DNA of 64,000 bases from Microbacterium sp. Root61 (GCF_001427525.1 NZ_LMGU01000001.1:3293713-3357712); one strand, 5' to 3'; positions 9,101 through 18,392 are shown, counted from the stretch's first letter. Notes: generated from the letters alone by a model not told the origin. Numbers and translations: made by a program.

Positions 9101-11044
9101 GAGACCGGCCTGTGGCGCGTCACCTACAACATCACGGTGTCGTACCCGGAGACGGACACGACTCCGCGCCCGAGCATCGGTTACGTTCTGGCGGATGAGC
9201 CGACACTCCCGACCGGGGTCACGCTCGCCGGTGACTGGACGGCGTCGGCGGCAAACGACAACACCCCGACGCCGACGGATCCCACGTGGAATGGCACAGG
9301 CGACTGGACCATCATTACGTCGACACTCGACCCGGAGGTCGACGACGTCACGCAGCACGTCTTCACCGTCACAGCGCAAATTCGCGTGACCGAGGCTGCC
9401 GCCACGGCCAAGCCGTGCGGTGAAGGAGAGGTAAGCGGCATCGCAGTCTGGAACATGGCGACCGTCACCTCCGGCAACTACGTCAACGACGATGACGCGT
9501 GCCAGAACGTGCACTTCGACGACGTCGGGATCGTGAAGACGACCCAGGGTGTCGACGGGCCGGTGGAGTCGGATGGCACGTTCAAGTACGTGCTCACCGT
9601 GACCAACCACGGCACGCGCGCAGCGACCAACGTGAAGGTGAGCGACCCTGTCCCGGGACGCCTCACCGTCACCGGCATCGACTTTGCGAATGCTCCCGGA
9701 TGGTCGAACGACCACCTCCCACTCTTCGTGGGCGAGGGCAACACGGTCGACTTGACCGGCCCGGCCAGCTTCGGGGTGGGTGCGACGGCCGAGATCGTGC
9801 TGACGGTGAAGGTGAATCCGGTGCCTGTGCCGGAGATCCCGAACCTGAACGAGGGCGATCCGGTGCCGACGCCAGCGCTGCCGCAGAGCACGCTGGTGAA
9901 CCAGGCGTGTGTCGATGCGGACGTCGACAGCGACCCGAGCAACGACTGCGACAGTGTCACGGTCGAGACGAAGGACATCGCGGCGATCGTTTACACGCGC
10001 TGTGTCGGGGATGCTCCGCTGATCGGTTTCGTTGTCGCTAAGACCCCGAACCTGGCTGCGCTGCCCGTCGACTTCACCTGGACGCCGAACTTCCCGCAGT
10101 CGGGCACGGCCCCGGCCAACGTCGAGAAGCAGTACCCGGGTGGGACGGCGACTGTTTCGGATGAGTTCGCGTGGGTGGGCACGGCGTTCACCCCGTCGGG
10201 GATCTCGATCGACTACCCGGGATGGCGGGGGCTCACTGCCGCGGACTATGCGCCCGGTGGCGGGTACTACATCCCGGGCACGACCGATGTGATGACGCCG
10301 GCCGATGAGGAGGAGATGATCTTCAACGGTCTCATCTTCGATCCGAGCGAGTTGGACTACGCGTGGCGGAACACGACCACTGTGGTGCTCTCGGTGAACC
10401 CGTCGATGACGTTCACGGTGGAGTACCCCGACGCGACGCCGGAGTGCTTCGTGGCTCGCCACACCGAGGTGCAGATCGAGAAGACCGCGAGTGTGGAGAA
10501 GACCGATCCTGGCAAGTCGTTCACGTACACGTTGGCTGCGGCGAATGTCAGCGATGACTCGGCCGCTGATGGTGTGGTCGTGACGGACACGATTCCCGCT
10601 GATCTGAAGATCACGGATGTGTCGTGGACGGGTAAGGGCGACGCGAACGTGTTCCCGAACTGGTCGACCTGCGCGGTGTCGGGCCAGAACGGGGCGGGGT
10701 ATGGCGGAACGCTCACGTGTGAGTTGTTCGGTCCGTTGCAGCCGGCCGGTTCCGGCCTCGGTGCCTCGGCTGCTCCGACGATCACGTTGTCGGCGACGGT
10801 GAACGCCTCATCCAAGGCGAGTGTGATCACCAATGTGGGCGTAGTGGACTACTACACGTTCGGCGACCCGACCGATACCGGTCGGGATGCGGATGACGCG
10901 GTTGTGCTGCTCTCGGGCCTGCCGGCCACGGGTGGCTCCGCATTGACTCCGCTGATCCTGCTCGGGTTCCTGGCTCTGCTGGGTGGGACGATGACGGTCT
11001 TCATGATCCGTCGCCGTCGTGGGGATCCCAAACCCCAGCTGTGA
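5729..11044 (+). CDS. Giant cell-wall surface protein, 3' part (DUF11 repeats, LPATG sorting signal)
   Basis: This frame (1771 codons from a GTG at 5729) continues the protein interrupted near 5705. The GTG has no ribosome-binding site and lies inside a repeat, so it is not a natural start. The product contains about eleven DUF11-like units of 110-140 residues, each opening with a motif such as VTKVAGTPTQNPD and carrying two Cys about 26 residues apart. A unique domain with CVGDAPLIGFVVAK follows, then a last DUF11 unit and the sorting signal: LPATGG (about residue 1731), hydrophobic helix, RRRRGDPKPQL. The 3' 894 nt match the gene end at 1-894 without gaps. Sortase anchoring to peptidoglycan is expected. 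Whether the two parts are made as one protein depends on whether the frame break is real. Confidence 0.8.
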   Translation: MAGTPTQNPDASWNISYTITVKNPGAVPISATLTDAFPATPAGWTLAGGVWNIAAQGGAPITNTTSAASPIWSGTLPANTTYTYLVTGKLTPTASATPIGSCQTQGKGLTNTATVTSGSVSDTSGDCVSIVTPPVTVVKTDGTVSQLANGTWQIDYTITVNNGATQATVYTLTDTPALGTGFTLVSGTWVGTAPVANTAIEGNGSDQYVYRVIASFNPATPNPKLTCDTTTGGAFFNTALVTFPGGTDDDTGCGEPKSPTVTKSAAAATQAPGGEWTLTYTVTVSNTSGMPLAYTASDTPAALPAGVTLTTPWSVTGPAALNGGTAALTPGWTGTVPNTQFATGHLLAGTTHTYTVKAGVTLTVGVNPDTLTCGQTPGGNGFWNNATVTNGVGGSSANACTSITTTPVNVVKSDGTASQAAGGVWTIDYTVTVTNASPTIATVYSLTDTPQFDSSFTILTQGWLGNPDVTDIGIEGGGSDTYHYVVTAEANETPVDPTALVCSSTGKGGFFNSATVTYPGGTASDTGCAVPAKPVVQKTAQASVQNTATGEWTLTYKVAVSNPTQLALSYTVSDTAAALPAGVTGGAWAASNPDIVVGGTYARNAAWAGSGQLAAGTLPVGAVHTYTVTRTVTVASTVTDAALTCGEVPNQGGGVWNTATVTNGLANDNSSDCAEIDRPDVTITKTETGTTQLVDGTWTITYDVVVTNESTTLAATYNLSDTLMFGGDIVVDDASWTGPTGSDQQFTAGTATLATNRVLAPKTGDAGVDTYTVTVHATVDQAAWSGDTLECKEGERPAAGGFLNTALVTVNGGTIPADDCSEPKLPTIDKVGVSAAQDPVDPAKWLVSYDVTVTSGGYATFYSLSDTPGFAAGITLGAGFAQRTDIPAQPTVPITSGAEFATDVALAATGTHTYRVSWIATVTDAFSVDTKTCTGAPGDGFFNKATLTVGDIPIDGTDCIPVADRVYPTITKTVASTVQKPDSGDWVITYDVVVKLATNSGGLSAKYDLTDTLDFGGDINIGNASWTGTSSGDFVGDNATMATGKSIAAGATHTYTVRVLAEVTKKAIDTGTTTCKEGSPPAAGGFLNTALLKSGGVSTPVDACSEPVFPDIEKTADGKAVLDPETGLWRVTYNITVSYPETDTTPRPSIGYVLADEPTLPTGVTLAGDWTASAANDNTPTPTDPTWNGTGDWTIITSTLDPEVDDVTQHVFTVTAQIRVTEAAATAKPCGEGEVSGIAVWNMATVTSGNYVNDDDACQNVHFDDVGIVKTTQGVDGPVESDGTFKYVLTVTNHGTRAATNVKVSDPVPGRLTVTGIDFANAPGWSNDHLPLFVGEGNTVDLTGPASFGVGATAEIVLTVKVNPVPVPEIPNLNEGDPVPTPALPQSTLVNQACVDADVDSDPSNDCDSVTVETKDIAAIVYTRCVGDAPLIGFVVAKTPNLAALPVDFTWTPNFPQSGTAPANVEKQYPGGTATVSDEFAWVGTAFTPSGISIDYPGWRGLTAADYAPGGGYYIPGTTDVMTPADEEEMIFNGLIFDPSELDYAWRNTTTVVLSVNPSMTFTVEYPDATPECFVARHTEVQIEKTASVEKTDPGKSFTYTLAAANVSDDSAADGVVVTDTIPADLKITDVSWTGKGDANVFPNWSTCAVSGQNGAGYGGTLTCELFGPLQPAGSGLGASAAPTITLSATVNASSKASVITNVGVVDYYTFGDPTDTGRDADDAVVLLSGLPATGGSALTPLILLGFLALLGGTMTVFMIRRRRGDPKPQL

Positions 11045-11104
11045 CTGTGAGGAAGGGTGGACAGCCCCCAACGTCCGCCCTTCCCCGCTCGCATCGCCTG
11101 GTGT

Positions 11105-11145
11105 GGAGAAGGCCCCTCGTTCCCAGCGAACGAGGGGCCTTCTCC
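11105..11145 (+). terminator. Terminator after giant surface protein gene
   Basis: A perfect 17-bp stem (11105-11121 with 11129-11145) with a 7-nt loop. Its position and sequence match the hairpin at 955-995 at an exact offset of 10150. It isolates the surface genes from the ribosomal operon downstream. Confidence 0.88.
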
Positions 11146-11212
11146 GTCCCGGAGCCGTGCAGAATGGTCTCCGAGGGCTGCCATGTCTGTGAAGGTGCCC
11201 AACTTCGCGTTC

Positions 11213-11244
11213 TGCGACACGCCCGGGTTTGCGACACGCCCGGG
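11213..11244. repeat. Tandem 15-nt direct repeat at the S10-operon promoter
   Basis: The 15-mer TGCGACACGCCCGGG occurs at 11213-11227 and again at 11230-11244, a 17-bp period. The second copy overlaps the predicted -35 box (11229-11234) and spacer. It could be a regulatory site or a slippage duplication of a promoter element. Confidence 0.7.
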
Positions 11245-11257
11245 CTGCACGTAGACT
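11229..11257 (+). promoter_or_regulatory. Predicted promoter of the S10 ribosomal protein operon
   Basis: TTGCGA at 11229-11234, a 17-bp spacer and TAGACT at 11252-11257 form a strong sigma-70-type promoter. Transcription would begin near 11264, about 330 nt before rpsJ. Confidence 0.65.
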
Positions 11258-11263
11258 AGTGAG

Positions 11264-11591
11264 GTTCCACACTCCGGGGCCGCTATGCGTGCGCCGGATC
11301 ACTGCCAGGGCAGTGCATAGGCGGCGCGACAGCGCAGGGTCCTAGGCCGCAGGCAGCAGAACACACATCCACATCCTTCACCGGCTCGCCGGGAGCACGC
11401 TTGCGTGCGGGGGAATGCGGAGCCGGAGGCCGAGGCATCCGGTTTGACAGCAGAACAGTGGTGCAGCATGCATCGCGGAAACGCGATGAGCGAAGTGCCA
11501 ACGGGCGAGGGATGACCCCTCCCACGCCCCCGTGCGTCCAATGCGGCCCGGAACCCGGGAACGTAAGACGCGTAAAGAGAGAGAGCAGACA
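11264..11591 (+). promoter_or_regulatory. Long structured 5' leader of the S10 operon
   Basis: About 330 nt lie between the predicted start site and rpsJ with no convincing gene. Two clear hairpins are visible: GCACG/CGTGC around 11395-11408, and CATCGCG-GAAA-CGCGATG at 11471-11488, a perfect 7-bp stem with a GNRA tetraloop. S10 operons in other bacteria are controlled by leader RNAs that bind a ribosomal protein, usually L4. That role here is inferred, and I do not recognise a specific known leader family. Confidence 0.45.
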
Positions 11592-11900
11592 ATGGCGGGA
11601 CAGAAGATCCGCATTCGCCTGAAGTCGTACGACCACGCCGGACTCGATTCGTCGGCGCGCAAGATCGTCGACACCGTGACCCGTGCTGGCGCGACCGTTG
11701 TGGGCCCCGTGCCCCTTCCGACCGAGAAGAACGTCGTGTGCGTCATCCGGTCGCCGCACAAGTACAAGGACAGCCGCGAGCACTTCGAGATGCGCACCCA
11801 CAAGCGTCTGATCGACATCATCGACCCGACGCCCAAGGCTGTCGACTCGCTGATGCGTCTCGACCTTCCGGCCGATGTCAACATCGAGATCAAGCTCTGA
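11592..11900 (+). CDS. rpsJ: 30S ribosomal protein S10
   Basis: The 102-residue product begins [17 protein letters not shown] and carries the S10 signature [13 protein letters not shown]. Length is normal for the family (about 102-105). S10 sits in the 30S head and also joins transcription antitermination with NusB. The start at 11592 follows a purine-rich AGAGAGAGAG ribosome-binding site; the longer in-frame extension from 11532 has no homology. It is the first gene of the S10 operon, 8 nt ahead of rplC. Confidence 0.97.
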   Translation: MAGQKIRIRLKSYDHAGLDSSARKIVDTVTRAGATVVGPVPLPTEKNVVCVIRSPHKYKDSREHFEMRTHKRLIDIIDPTPKAVDSLMRLDLPADVNIEIKL

Positions 11901-11908
11901 GGTTCGAC

Positions 11909-12568
11909 ATGGCTGACATCAACTCCAAGATTTCCAAGGGACTGCTGGGCACCAAGCTCGGCATGACCCAGGTGTGGAACGAGCAGGGCAAGCTCATTCC
12001 CGTCACCGTCATCGAGGTTGCTCCGAACGTGGTCACCCAGGTTCGCACCCCCGAGAAGGACGGCTACAACGCTGTGCAGATCGCCTACGGCCAGATTGAC
12101 CCGCGTAAGGTCAACAAGCCGCAGACGGCCCACTTCGAGGCCGCAGGCGTGACCCCGCGTCGTCACCTCACCGAGGTCCGCACCGCGGACGCCGCCGAGT
12201 ACTCGCTCGGTCAGGAGCTCACGGTGGATGGCGTCTTCGAGGCCGGCCAGCTGGTCGACGTCGTCGGCACCAGCAAGGGCAAGGGCTTCGCCGGTGTCAT
12301 GAAGCGTCACAACTTCAAGGGTGTCTCCGCTTCGCACGGTGCACACCGCAACCACCGCAAGCCGGGCTCGATCGGCGCTTCGTCGACTCCGAGCCGCGTC
12401 TTCAAGGGCATGCGCATGGCCGGCCGTATGGGCGGCGAGCGCGTGACCGTTCTCAACCTGACCGTGCACGCGATCGACGCCGAGAAGGGCCTGATGCTCG
12501 TCAAGGGCGCCGTCCCCGGTGCGCGTGGCCGCATGGTCTACGTCCGCAACGCAGTGAAGGGGGCCTAG
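11909..12568 (+). CDS. rplC: 50S ribosomal protein L3
   Basis: The product has 219 residues, the usual L3 length, with the N-terminal [12 protein letters not shown] motif and the loop [18 protein letters not shown] that reaches toward the peptidyl transferase centre. L3 is an early assembly protein of the 50S subunit. The ATG at 11909 is preceded by GAGG overlapping the rpsJ stop codon, so translation is probably coupled. The longer open frame upstream lies inside rpsJ and is discarded. Confidence 0.97.
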   Translation: MADINSKISKGLLGTKLGMTQVWNEQGKLIPVTVIEVAPNVVTQVRTPEKDGYNAVQIAYGQIDPRKVNKPQTAHFEAAGVTPRRHLTEVRTADAAEYSLGQELTVDGVFEAGQLVDVVGTSKGKGFAGVMKRHNFKGVSASHGAHRNHRKPGSIGASSTPSRVFKGMRMAGRMGGERVTVLNLTVHAIDAEKGLMLVKGAVPGARGRMVYVRNAVKGA

Positions 12569-12572
12569 TCCG

Positions 12573-13238
12573 ATGGCCGACTCGACTCTCGCGCTCGACG
12601 TCCGAAGCGCAAACGGCAAGAAGGCAGGCTCAGTGGAGCTGCCCGCCGCGATCTTCGACGTCAAGACGAACATTCCGCTGATCCACCAGGTCGTCGTCGC
12701 GCAGCGCGCGGCGGCTCGCCAGGGCACCCACTCGACCAAGCGTCGCGGTGAGGTCTCCGGTGCCGGCCGCAAGCCCTTCAAGCAGAAGGGCACGGGTAAC
12801 GCCCGTCAGGGCTCGATCCGCGCGCCGCACATGACCGGTGGTGGCATCGTCCACGGCCCGAAGCCGCGCGACTACTCGCAGCGCACGCCCAAGAAGATGA
12901 TCGCCGCCGCCCTGCTGGGCGCGCTCAGCGATCGTGCTCGTGGCGCTCGCCTGCACGTCGTCGACTCCTTCGGCATCGAGGGCTCGCCCTCGACCAAGGC
13001 TGCTGCTGCGGTCCTGACCCAGCTTGCGCCGACGCTGAAGCGCATCCTGGTCGTCATCGAGCGTGGCGACGAGGTCACCGTGAAGAGCGTGCGCAACCTC
13101 GCGTACGTGCACGTCCTCACGTTCGACCAGCTCAACGCCTACGACGTGCTCGTCTCTGACGACATCGTCTTCACCAAGGCCGCCTACGAGGCATTCGTCG
13201 CTTCCAAGGCCGTCGCCACCCAGGAGGTCTCGGCATGA
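12573..13238 (+). CDS. rplD: 50S ribosomal protein L4
   Basis: The 221-residue protein contains the conserved basic loop [16 protein letters not shown] that lines the exit tunnel. In many bacteria L4 is also the feedback regulator of this operon, which fits the long leader upstream of rpsJ, though no binding site can be proven here. It begins 4 nt after rplC, and its TGA overlaps the ATG of rplW by 4 nt. Confidence 0.97.
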   Translation: MADSTLALDVRSANGKKAGSVELPAAIFDVKTNIPLIHQVVVAQRAAARQGTHSTKRRGEVSGAGRKPFKQKGTGNARQGSIRAPHMTGGGIVHGPKPRDYSQRTPKKMIAAALLGALSDRARGARLHVVDSFGIEGSPSTKAAAAVLTQLAPTLKRILVVIERGDEVTVKSVRNLAYVHVLTFDQLNAYDVLVSDDIVFTKAAYEAFVASKAVATQEVSA

Positions 13239-13534
13239 CCACCATCAACAAGGACCCGCGCGACATCATCCTGAAGCCGGTCGTCTCCGAGAAGAGCTAC
13301 GGGCTCATCGACGAGGGCAAGTACACGTTCCTCGTGGACCCCCGCGCGACCAAGACCGAGATCAAGCTCGCCATCGAGAAGATCTTCGGTGTCAAGGTGG
13401 CCGCGGTCAACACGATCAATCGCGTCGGCAAGGCCCGCCGCACCCGCTTCGGCACCGGAAAGCGCAAGGACACCAAGCGCGCCATCGTCACGCTGAAGTC
13501 GGGCACCATCGACATCTTCACGGCAGTCGGCTGA
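13235..13534 (+). CDS. rplW: 50S ribosomal protein L23
   Basis: The 99-residue L23 has the family features [19 protein letters not shown] and the helix [13 protein letters not shown]. It sits beside the tunnel exit and is the docking site for trigger factor and the signal recognition particle. The start overlaps the rplD stop (ATGA), indicating coupled translation. A 25-nt gap precedes rplB. Confidence 0.97.
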   Translation: MTTINKDPRDIILKPVVSEKSYGLIDEGKYTFLVDPRATKTEIKLAIEKIFGVKVAAVNTINRVGKARRTRFGTGKRKDTKRAIVTLKSGTIDIFTAVG

Positions 13535-13559
13535 CGGTCGGGATAGAGGACTAGAGACA

Positions 13560-14399
<840 letters not shown>

Positions 14400-14411
14400 G
14401 AGTAGAGGAAG

Positions 14412-14693
14412 ATGCCACGCAGTCTTAAGAAGGGCCCCTTCGTCGACGAGCACCTGCTTCGCAAGGTTGTCGTCCAGAACGAAGCGGGTAGCAAGAACGT
14501 CATCAAGACGTGGTCGCGCCGCTCCATGATCATCCCGGCGATGCTGGGTCACACGATCGCGGTGCACGACGGTCGCAAGCACATCCCTGTGTTTGTGTCC
14601 GAGACCATGGTCGGCCACAAACTGGGCGAATTCGCGCCCACCCGCACCTTCCGCGGCCATGTGAAGGACGACAAGAAGGGCCGCCGCCGCTAG
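14412..14693 (+). CDS. rpsS: 30S ribosomal protein S19
   Basis: The 93-residue product begins [15 protein letters not shown] and ends with the basic stretch DDKKGRRR, both diagnostic of S19. The protein binds 16S rRNA in the 30S head next to S13. GAGGAAG precedes the ATG. The gene is in its canonical place between rplB and rplV. Confidence 0.97.
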   Translation: MPRSLKKGPFVDEHLLRKVVVQNEAGSKNVIKTWSRRSMIIPAMLGHTIAVHDGRKHIPVFVSETMVGHKLGEFAPTRTFRGHVKDDKKGRRR

Positions 14694-14718
14694 CGCGGTG
14701 GCAGCAGAGGAGAGAGAA

Positions 14719-15114
14719 ATGGTGGAGTCCATCGCACGCGTGCGACACATCCGCGTGACCCCTCAGAAGGCTCGTCGTGTCGTCGCGCTGATCAAGGGGA
14801 AGCAGGCCCAGGAGGCCTTGGCGATCCTGAAGTTCGCGCCGCAGAGCGCAAGTGAGCCGATCTACAAGCTGGTCGCATCCGCTATGGCGAACGCTCGCGT
14901 CAAGTCCGACGCAGCGAACGAGTACCTGGATGACCAGGATCTGTACATCACCAACGCCTACGTGGACGAGGGCACGACGCTGAAGCGTTTCCGCCCCCGT
15001 GCACAGGGCCGCGCGTTCCAGATCAAGAAGCGCACGAGCCACATCACGGTCGTGCTTTCCACGCCTGAGGTCGCTGACGCGGCTCCGGCCGCCCAGAAGA
15101 AGGCGAGCAAGTAA
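14719..15114 (+). CDS. rplV: 50S ribosomal protein L22
   Basis: The product is 131 residues with the L22 core [18 protein letters not shown] and the hairpin tip [12 protein letters not shown], which reaches into the exit tunnel where macrolide-resistance changes are known. I chose ATG 14719 because GAGGAGAGAG lies just upstream; the GTG at 14698 would add seven unconserved residues. A short Ala/Lys-rich tail follows the fold. The stop overlaps the rpsC start by 1 nt (TAATG). Confidence 0.95.
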   Translation: MVESIARVRHIRVTPQKARRVVALIKGKQAQEALAILKFAPQSASEPIYKLVASAMANARVKSDAANEYLDDQDLYITNAYVDEGTTLKRFRPRAQGRAFQIKKRTSHITVVLSTPEVADAAPAAQKKASK

Positions 15115-15875
15115 TGGGACAGAAGGTAAACCCGTACGGCTTCCGCCTCGGCATCACCACGGACCACGTGTCTCGGTGGTTCTCGGATTCGACGAAGCCG
15201 GGCCAGCGTTACGCCGACTACGTCGCCGAGGACATCAAGATCCGCAAGCTCCTGCAGTCGAACCTCGACCGCGCGGGCGTCAGCAACATCGAGATCGAGC
15301 GCACGCGTGACCGCGTTCGCGTCGACATCCACACTGCCCGCCCGGGCATCGTGATCGGCCGCCGCGGCGCCGAGGCCGAGCGCATCCGCACCGACCTCGA
15401 GAAGCTCACCGGCAAGCAGATCCAGCTGAACATCCTCGAGGTCAAGAACCCCGAGGCTGACGCTCAGCTGGTGGCACAGGGTGTCGCCGAGCAGCTCACC
15501 GCACGTGTGGCCTTCCGCCGCGCGATGCGCAAGGGTCTGCAGGGCGCACAGCGTGCCGGCGCCAAGGGCGTTCGCATCCAGGTCTCCGGCCGCCTCGGCG
15601 GCGCCGAGATGAGCCGTTCGGAGTTCTACCGCGAGGGTCGTGTGCCGCTGCACACGCTGCGCGCGAACATCGACTACGGCTTCTACGAGGCGAAGACCAC
15701 CTTCGGCCGCATCGGCGTGAAGGTCTGGATCTACAAGGGCGACCTCACCAACAAGGAACTCGCACGCGAGCAGGCCAACGCACCGAAGGCTCCCCGTGGT
15801 CGTGACGACCGTGGCGGCGACCGTCGACGTGGCCCCCGCAACGAGGCCCCCGTCGCAGAAGGAGCGTCTGCCTGA
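15114..15875 (+). CDS. rpsC: 30S ribosomal protein S3
   Basis: The 253-residue protein has the S3 start [14 protein letters not shown], a KH RNA-binding domain with [14 protein letters not shown], and the C-terminal domain ending in an Arg/Asp-rich tail (about residues 220-253). S3 forms part of the mRNA entry site. One-base TAATG overlaps link it to rplV upstream and rplP downstream. Confidence 0.97.
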   Translation: MGQKVNPYGFRLGITTDHVSRWFSDSTKPGQRYADYVAEDIKIRKLLQSNLDRAGVSNIEIERTRDRVRVDIHTARPGIVIGRRGAEAERIRTDLEKLTGKQIQLNILEVKNPEADAQLVAQGVAEQLTARVAFRRAMRKGLQGAQRAGAKGVRIQVSGRLGGAEMSRSEFYREGRVPLHTLRANIDYGFYEAKTTFGRIGVKVWIYKGDLTNKELAREQANAPKAPRGRDDRGGDRRRGPRNEAPVAEGASA

Positions 15876-16294
15876 TGCTTATTCCCCGTAAGGTCAAGTA
15901 CCGCAAGCAGCACCACCCGGGTCGCTCGGGCCAGGCCACCGGTGGCACCAAGGTGTCGTTCGGTGAGTACGGCATCCAGGCGCTGACTCCGGCATATGTG
16001 ACCAACCGTCAGATCGAGTCCGCTCGTATCGCCATGACGCGTCACATCAAGCGTGGCGGAAAGGTGTGGATCAACATCTACCCCGACCGTCCGCTCACCA
16101 AGAAGCCCGCCGAAACCCGCATGGGTTCCGGTAAGGGTTCACCGGAGTGGTGGGTTGCGAACGTCAAGCCGGGTCGCGTCCTCTTCGAGGTCGCCGGCGT
16201 CAGCGAGGAACTCGCTCGCGAGGCACTCACCCGTGCCATCCACAAGCTGCCCCTGAAGGCACGCATCATCAAGCGCGAGGAGGGCGACGCGTAA
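15875..16294 (+). CDS. rplP: 50S ribosomal protein L16
   Basis: The 139-residue L16 has the conserved [17 protein letters not shown] start, the [12 protein letters not shown] segment and the [13 protein letters not shown] loop. It lies near the A-site tRNA elbow and matures the peptidyl transferase centre. Length is normal. The start overlaps the rpsC stop by one base, and the stop overlaps the rpmC start by one. Confidence 0.97.
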   Translation: MLIPRKVKYRKQHHPGRSGQATGGTKVSFGEYGIQALTPAYVTNRQIESARIAMTRHIKRGGKVWINIYPDRPLTKKPAETRMGSGKGSPEWWVANVKPGRVLFEVAGVSEELAREALTRAIHKLPLKARIIKREEGDA

Positions 16295-16608
16295 TGGCGA
16301 TCGGCACCAAGCAGCTCGCACCAAGCGAGCTCGATACGTTCGAAGACCAGCGCCTCGTCGAGGAGCTGCGCAAGGCCAAGGAAGAGCTGTTCAACCTGCG
16401 CTTCCAGTCGGCCACCGGCCAGCTCGAGAGCCACGGTCGCATCCGTGCGGTCAAGCGCGACATCGCGCGGCTCTACACCGTGATCCGTGAGCGCGAGCTC
16501 GGCATTCGTGCCACGCCCGCTCCCGTGGAAGCCACGACGAAGGCGAAGAAGACGAAGGCCAAGAAGGCGGATGCCGCTGACGAGGCCGTGAAGGAAGAGG
16601 CCGAGTAA
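16294..16608 (+). CDS. rpmC: 50S ribosomal protein L29 with long Lys/Ala/Glu tail
   Basis: The L29 helical hairpin is at about residues 9-70 ([20 protein letters not shown], then [19 protein letters not shown]). The total of 104 residues exceeds the usual 65-75 because of a C-terminal low-complexity tail ([16 protein letters not shown], then acidic). L29 surrounds the tunnel exit beside L23. The tail is unlikely to be part of the ribosomal fold. One-base overlaps join both neighbours. Confidence 0.95.
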   Translation: MAIGTKQLAPSELDTFEDQRLVEELRKAKEELFNLRFQSATGQLESHGRIRAVKRDIARLYTVIRERELGIRATPAPVEATTKAKKTKAKKADAADEAVKEEAE

Positions 16609-16988
16609 TGGCTGAGACGACCGAGAAGAAGGCGCCCGCCAAGAAGGCGCCCGCCAAGAAGGTTGCTGCGGCCGAGGCCGTCGTGGACCAGGTCAAGGGC
16701 CACGAGAGCTCCGAGCGCGACGTCCGTGACGCCAGCGCCCGTGGCTACCGCAAGTCGCGTCGCGGCTACGTCGTGAGCGACAAGATGGACAAGACGATCG
16801 TTGTCGAGGTCGAGGACCGCGTTAAGCACCCCCTCTACGGCAAGGTCATCCGTCGCACCTCGAAGGTCAAGGCGCACGACGAGTCCAACAGCGCCGGCAT
16901 CGGCGACCTCGTCCTCATCAACGAGACCCGTCCGCTGAGCGCCACCAAGCGCTGGCGCCTGGTCGAGATCCTCGAGAAGGCCAAGTAA
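16608..16988 (+). CDS. rpsQ: 30S ribosomal protein S17 with Lys/Ala N-terminal extension
   Basis: The OB-fold core starts near residue 45 ([19 protein letters not shown]) and contains the S17 stretch [15 protein letters not shown]. It binds 16S rRNA helices 7 and 11 during early 30S assembly. The 126-residue product is about 40 longer than usual owing to an N-terminal [16 protein letters not shown] extension. The first ATG overlaps the rpmC stop, and no internal start has a better ribosome-binding site, so I keep the long form. Confidence 0.94.
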   Translation: MAETTEKKAPAKKAPAKKVAAAEAVVDQVKGHESSERDVRDASARGYRKSRRGYVVSDKMDKTIVVEVEDRVKHPLYGKVIRRTSKVKAHDESNSAGIGDLVLINETRPLSATKRWRLVEILEKAK

Positions 16989-17022
16989 GCCCTCGGGCTA
17001 CTTGGGACCCAAGGAGTAAACA

Positions 17023-17391
17023 GTGATTCAGCAGGAATCCCGGCTCAAGGTCGCCGACAACACCGGCGCCAAGGAGCTGCTCACCATTCGTGTGCTCGGT
17101 GGCTCGCACCGTCGGTATGCCGGCCTCGGTGACATCATCGTCGCGACGGTCAAGGACGCCATCCCGGGCGGCAACGTCAAGAAGGGCGATGTGGTCAAGG
17201 CCGTCATCGTCCGCACCAAGAAGGAGACGCGCCGTCCCGACGGCTCGTACATCAAGTTCGACGAGAACGCCGCCGTCATCCTGAAGAACGACGGGGAGCC
17301 CCGCGGCACCCGTATCTTCGGACCGGTCGGTCGTGAGCTTCGTGACAAGAAGTTCATGAAGATCGTCTCGCTCGCCCCGGAGGTCATTTAG
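17023..17391 (+). CDS. rplN: 50S ribosomal protein L14
   Basis: The 122-residue protein starts with a GTG codon ([18 protein letters not shown]) and has the L14 features [20 protein letters not shown] and [17 protein letters not shown]14 contacts L19 and the 30S subunit at a bridge. AAGGAG precedes the GTG, partly held in a small CTTGGG/CCCAAG hairpin in the 34-nt gap after rpsQ, which might modulate initiation. Length is exactly that of the family. Confidence 0.97.
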   Translation: MIQQESRLKVADNTGAKELLTIRVLGGSHRRYAGLGDIIVATVKDAIPGGNVKKGDVVKAVIVRTKKETRRPDGSYIKFDENAAVILKNDGEPRGTRIFGPVGRELRDKKFMKIVSLAPEVI

Positions 17392-17393
17392 TC

Positions 17394-17753
17394 ATGGCGA
17401 AGATCAAGAAGGGTGACCTCGTTCAGGTCATCTCGGGCGCCAAGCCCGAGCGTGGCGGCGACCGCGGCAAGCAGGGCAAGGTCCTCGAGATCCTGTCCGA
17501 GCAGAACCGCGTCATCGTCGAGGGCGTGAACTACGTCACCAAGCACAACCGCGTCGGTCAGACCCAGCGCGGCACCAAGACGGGTGGCATCGAGACCTTC
17601 GAAGCCCCCATCCACATCTCCAACGTCGCTCTCGTCGACCCCTCGACCAAGAAGCCGACCCGTGTCGGCCACCGTGTCGAGGAGCAGACGAAGGATGGCG
17701 TCAAGCGCACGGTCCGCGTGCGCTACGCGAAGAAGTCAGGTAAGGACCTCTGA
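17394..17753 (+). CDS. rplX: 50S ribosomal protein L24
   Basis: This 119-residue protein carries the KOW motif [21 protein letters not shown] near its N-terminus and the loop [17 protein letters not shown]24 is an assembly initiator near the tunnel exit. It is slightly longer than the usual 103-105, with a basic C-terminus. It begins 2 nt after rplN and overlaps rplE by one base (TGATG). Confidence 0.96.
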   Translation: MAKIKKGDLVQVISGAKPERGGDRGKQGKVLEILSEQNRVIVEGVNYVTKHNRVGQTQRGTKTGGIETFEAPIHISNVALVDPSTKKPTRVGHRVEEQTKDGVKRTVRVRYAKKSGKDL

Positions 17754-18346
17754 TGAGCAGCATCACTGCTGCGCCGGCTGGCAAGATCCAGCCGCGCCTG
17801 AAGCAGAAGTACAACGCCGAGATCAAGAAGCAGCTGCAGGAAGAGTTCGGTTACACGAACGTCAACCAGATTCCCGGCCTGGTCAAGGTCGTGGTGAACA
17901 CCGGTGTCGGTGAGGCAGCTCGCGACAGCAAGGTGATCGATGGTGCGGTCGACGACCTCACCAAGATCACCGGCCAGAAGCCGATCGTCACGAAGGCCCG
18001 CAAGTCCATCGCACAGTTCAAGCTGCGCGAGGGCCAGGCCATCGGTGCGCACGTCACCCTCCGTGGCGACCGCGCATGGGAGTTCATCGACCGTCTCGTG
18101 TCGCTGGCGCTTCCCCGCATCCGTGACTTCCGCGGCCTGTCGCCCAAGCAGTTCGACGGCAACGGAAACTACACCTTCGGCCTGCAGGAGCAGTCGGTGT
18201 TCCACGAGATCGATCAGGACAAGATCGACCGCGTGCGCGGCTTCGACATCACGGTCGTCACCTCGGCGAAGACGGATGCCGAGGGTCGGGCGCTGCTGCG
18301 CCTCCTGGGCTTCCCGCTCCGCCCGGACGACGAGATCCAGGCATAG
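17753..18346 (+). CDS. rplE: 50S ribosomal protein L5
   Basis: The 197-residue product has the L5 signatures [31 protein letters not shown] and [20 protein letters not shown]5 binds 5S rRNA with L18. Length and order are normal. In many bacteria rpsN (S14) follows directly; here a 121-nt gap with a strong hairpin leads straight to rpsH. Confidence 0.97.
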   Translation: MSSITAAPAGKIQPRLKQKYNAEIKKQLQEEFGYTNVNQIPGLVKVVVNTGVGEAARDSKVIDGAVDDLTKITGQKPIVTKARKSIAQFKLREGQAIGAHVTLRGDRAWEFIDRLVSLALPRIRDFRGLSPKQFDGNGNYTFGLQEQSVFHEIDQDKIDRVRGFDITVVTSAKTDAEGRALLRLLGFPLRPDDEIQA

Positions 18347-18366
18347 TTTCACCCCCGCTTCGTCCT

Positions 18367-18392
18367 CGGCTCGCACCTCACGGTGCGGGCCG
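18367..18392 (+). terminator. Hairpin between rplE and rpsH (attenuator or processing site)
   Basis: An 11-bp stem (18367-18377 with 18382-18392, one T-G pair, TCAC loop) is framed by a second 8-bp pairing, TTCACCCC at 18348-18355 with GGGGTGAA at 18392-18399. It fills the space where rpsN often lies. Since rpsH and the next genes have no obvious promoter here, partial termination or RNA processing is more likely than a full stop. Confidence 0.55.

Noticed and set aside
4081..9500. Regularly spaced repeats considered as a CRISPR array
   Set aside because: The periodicity is at the protein level (DUF11 and prealbumin-like domains) with diverged DNA, without short identical repeats and spacers.
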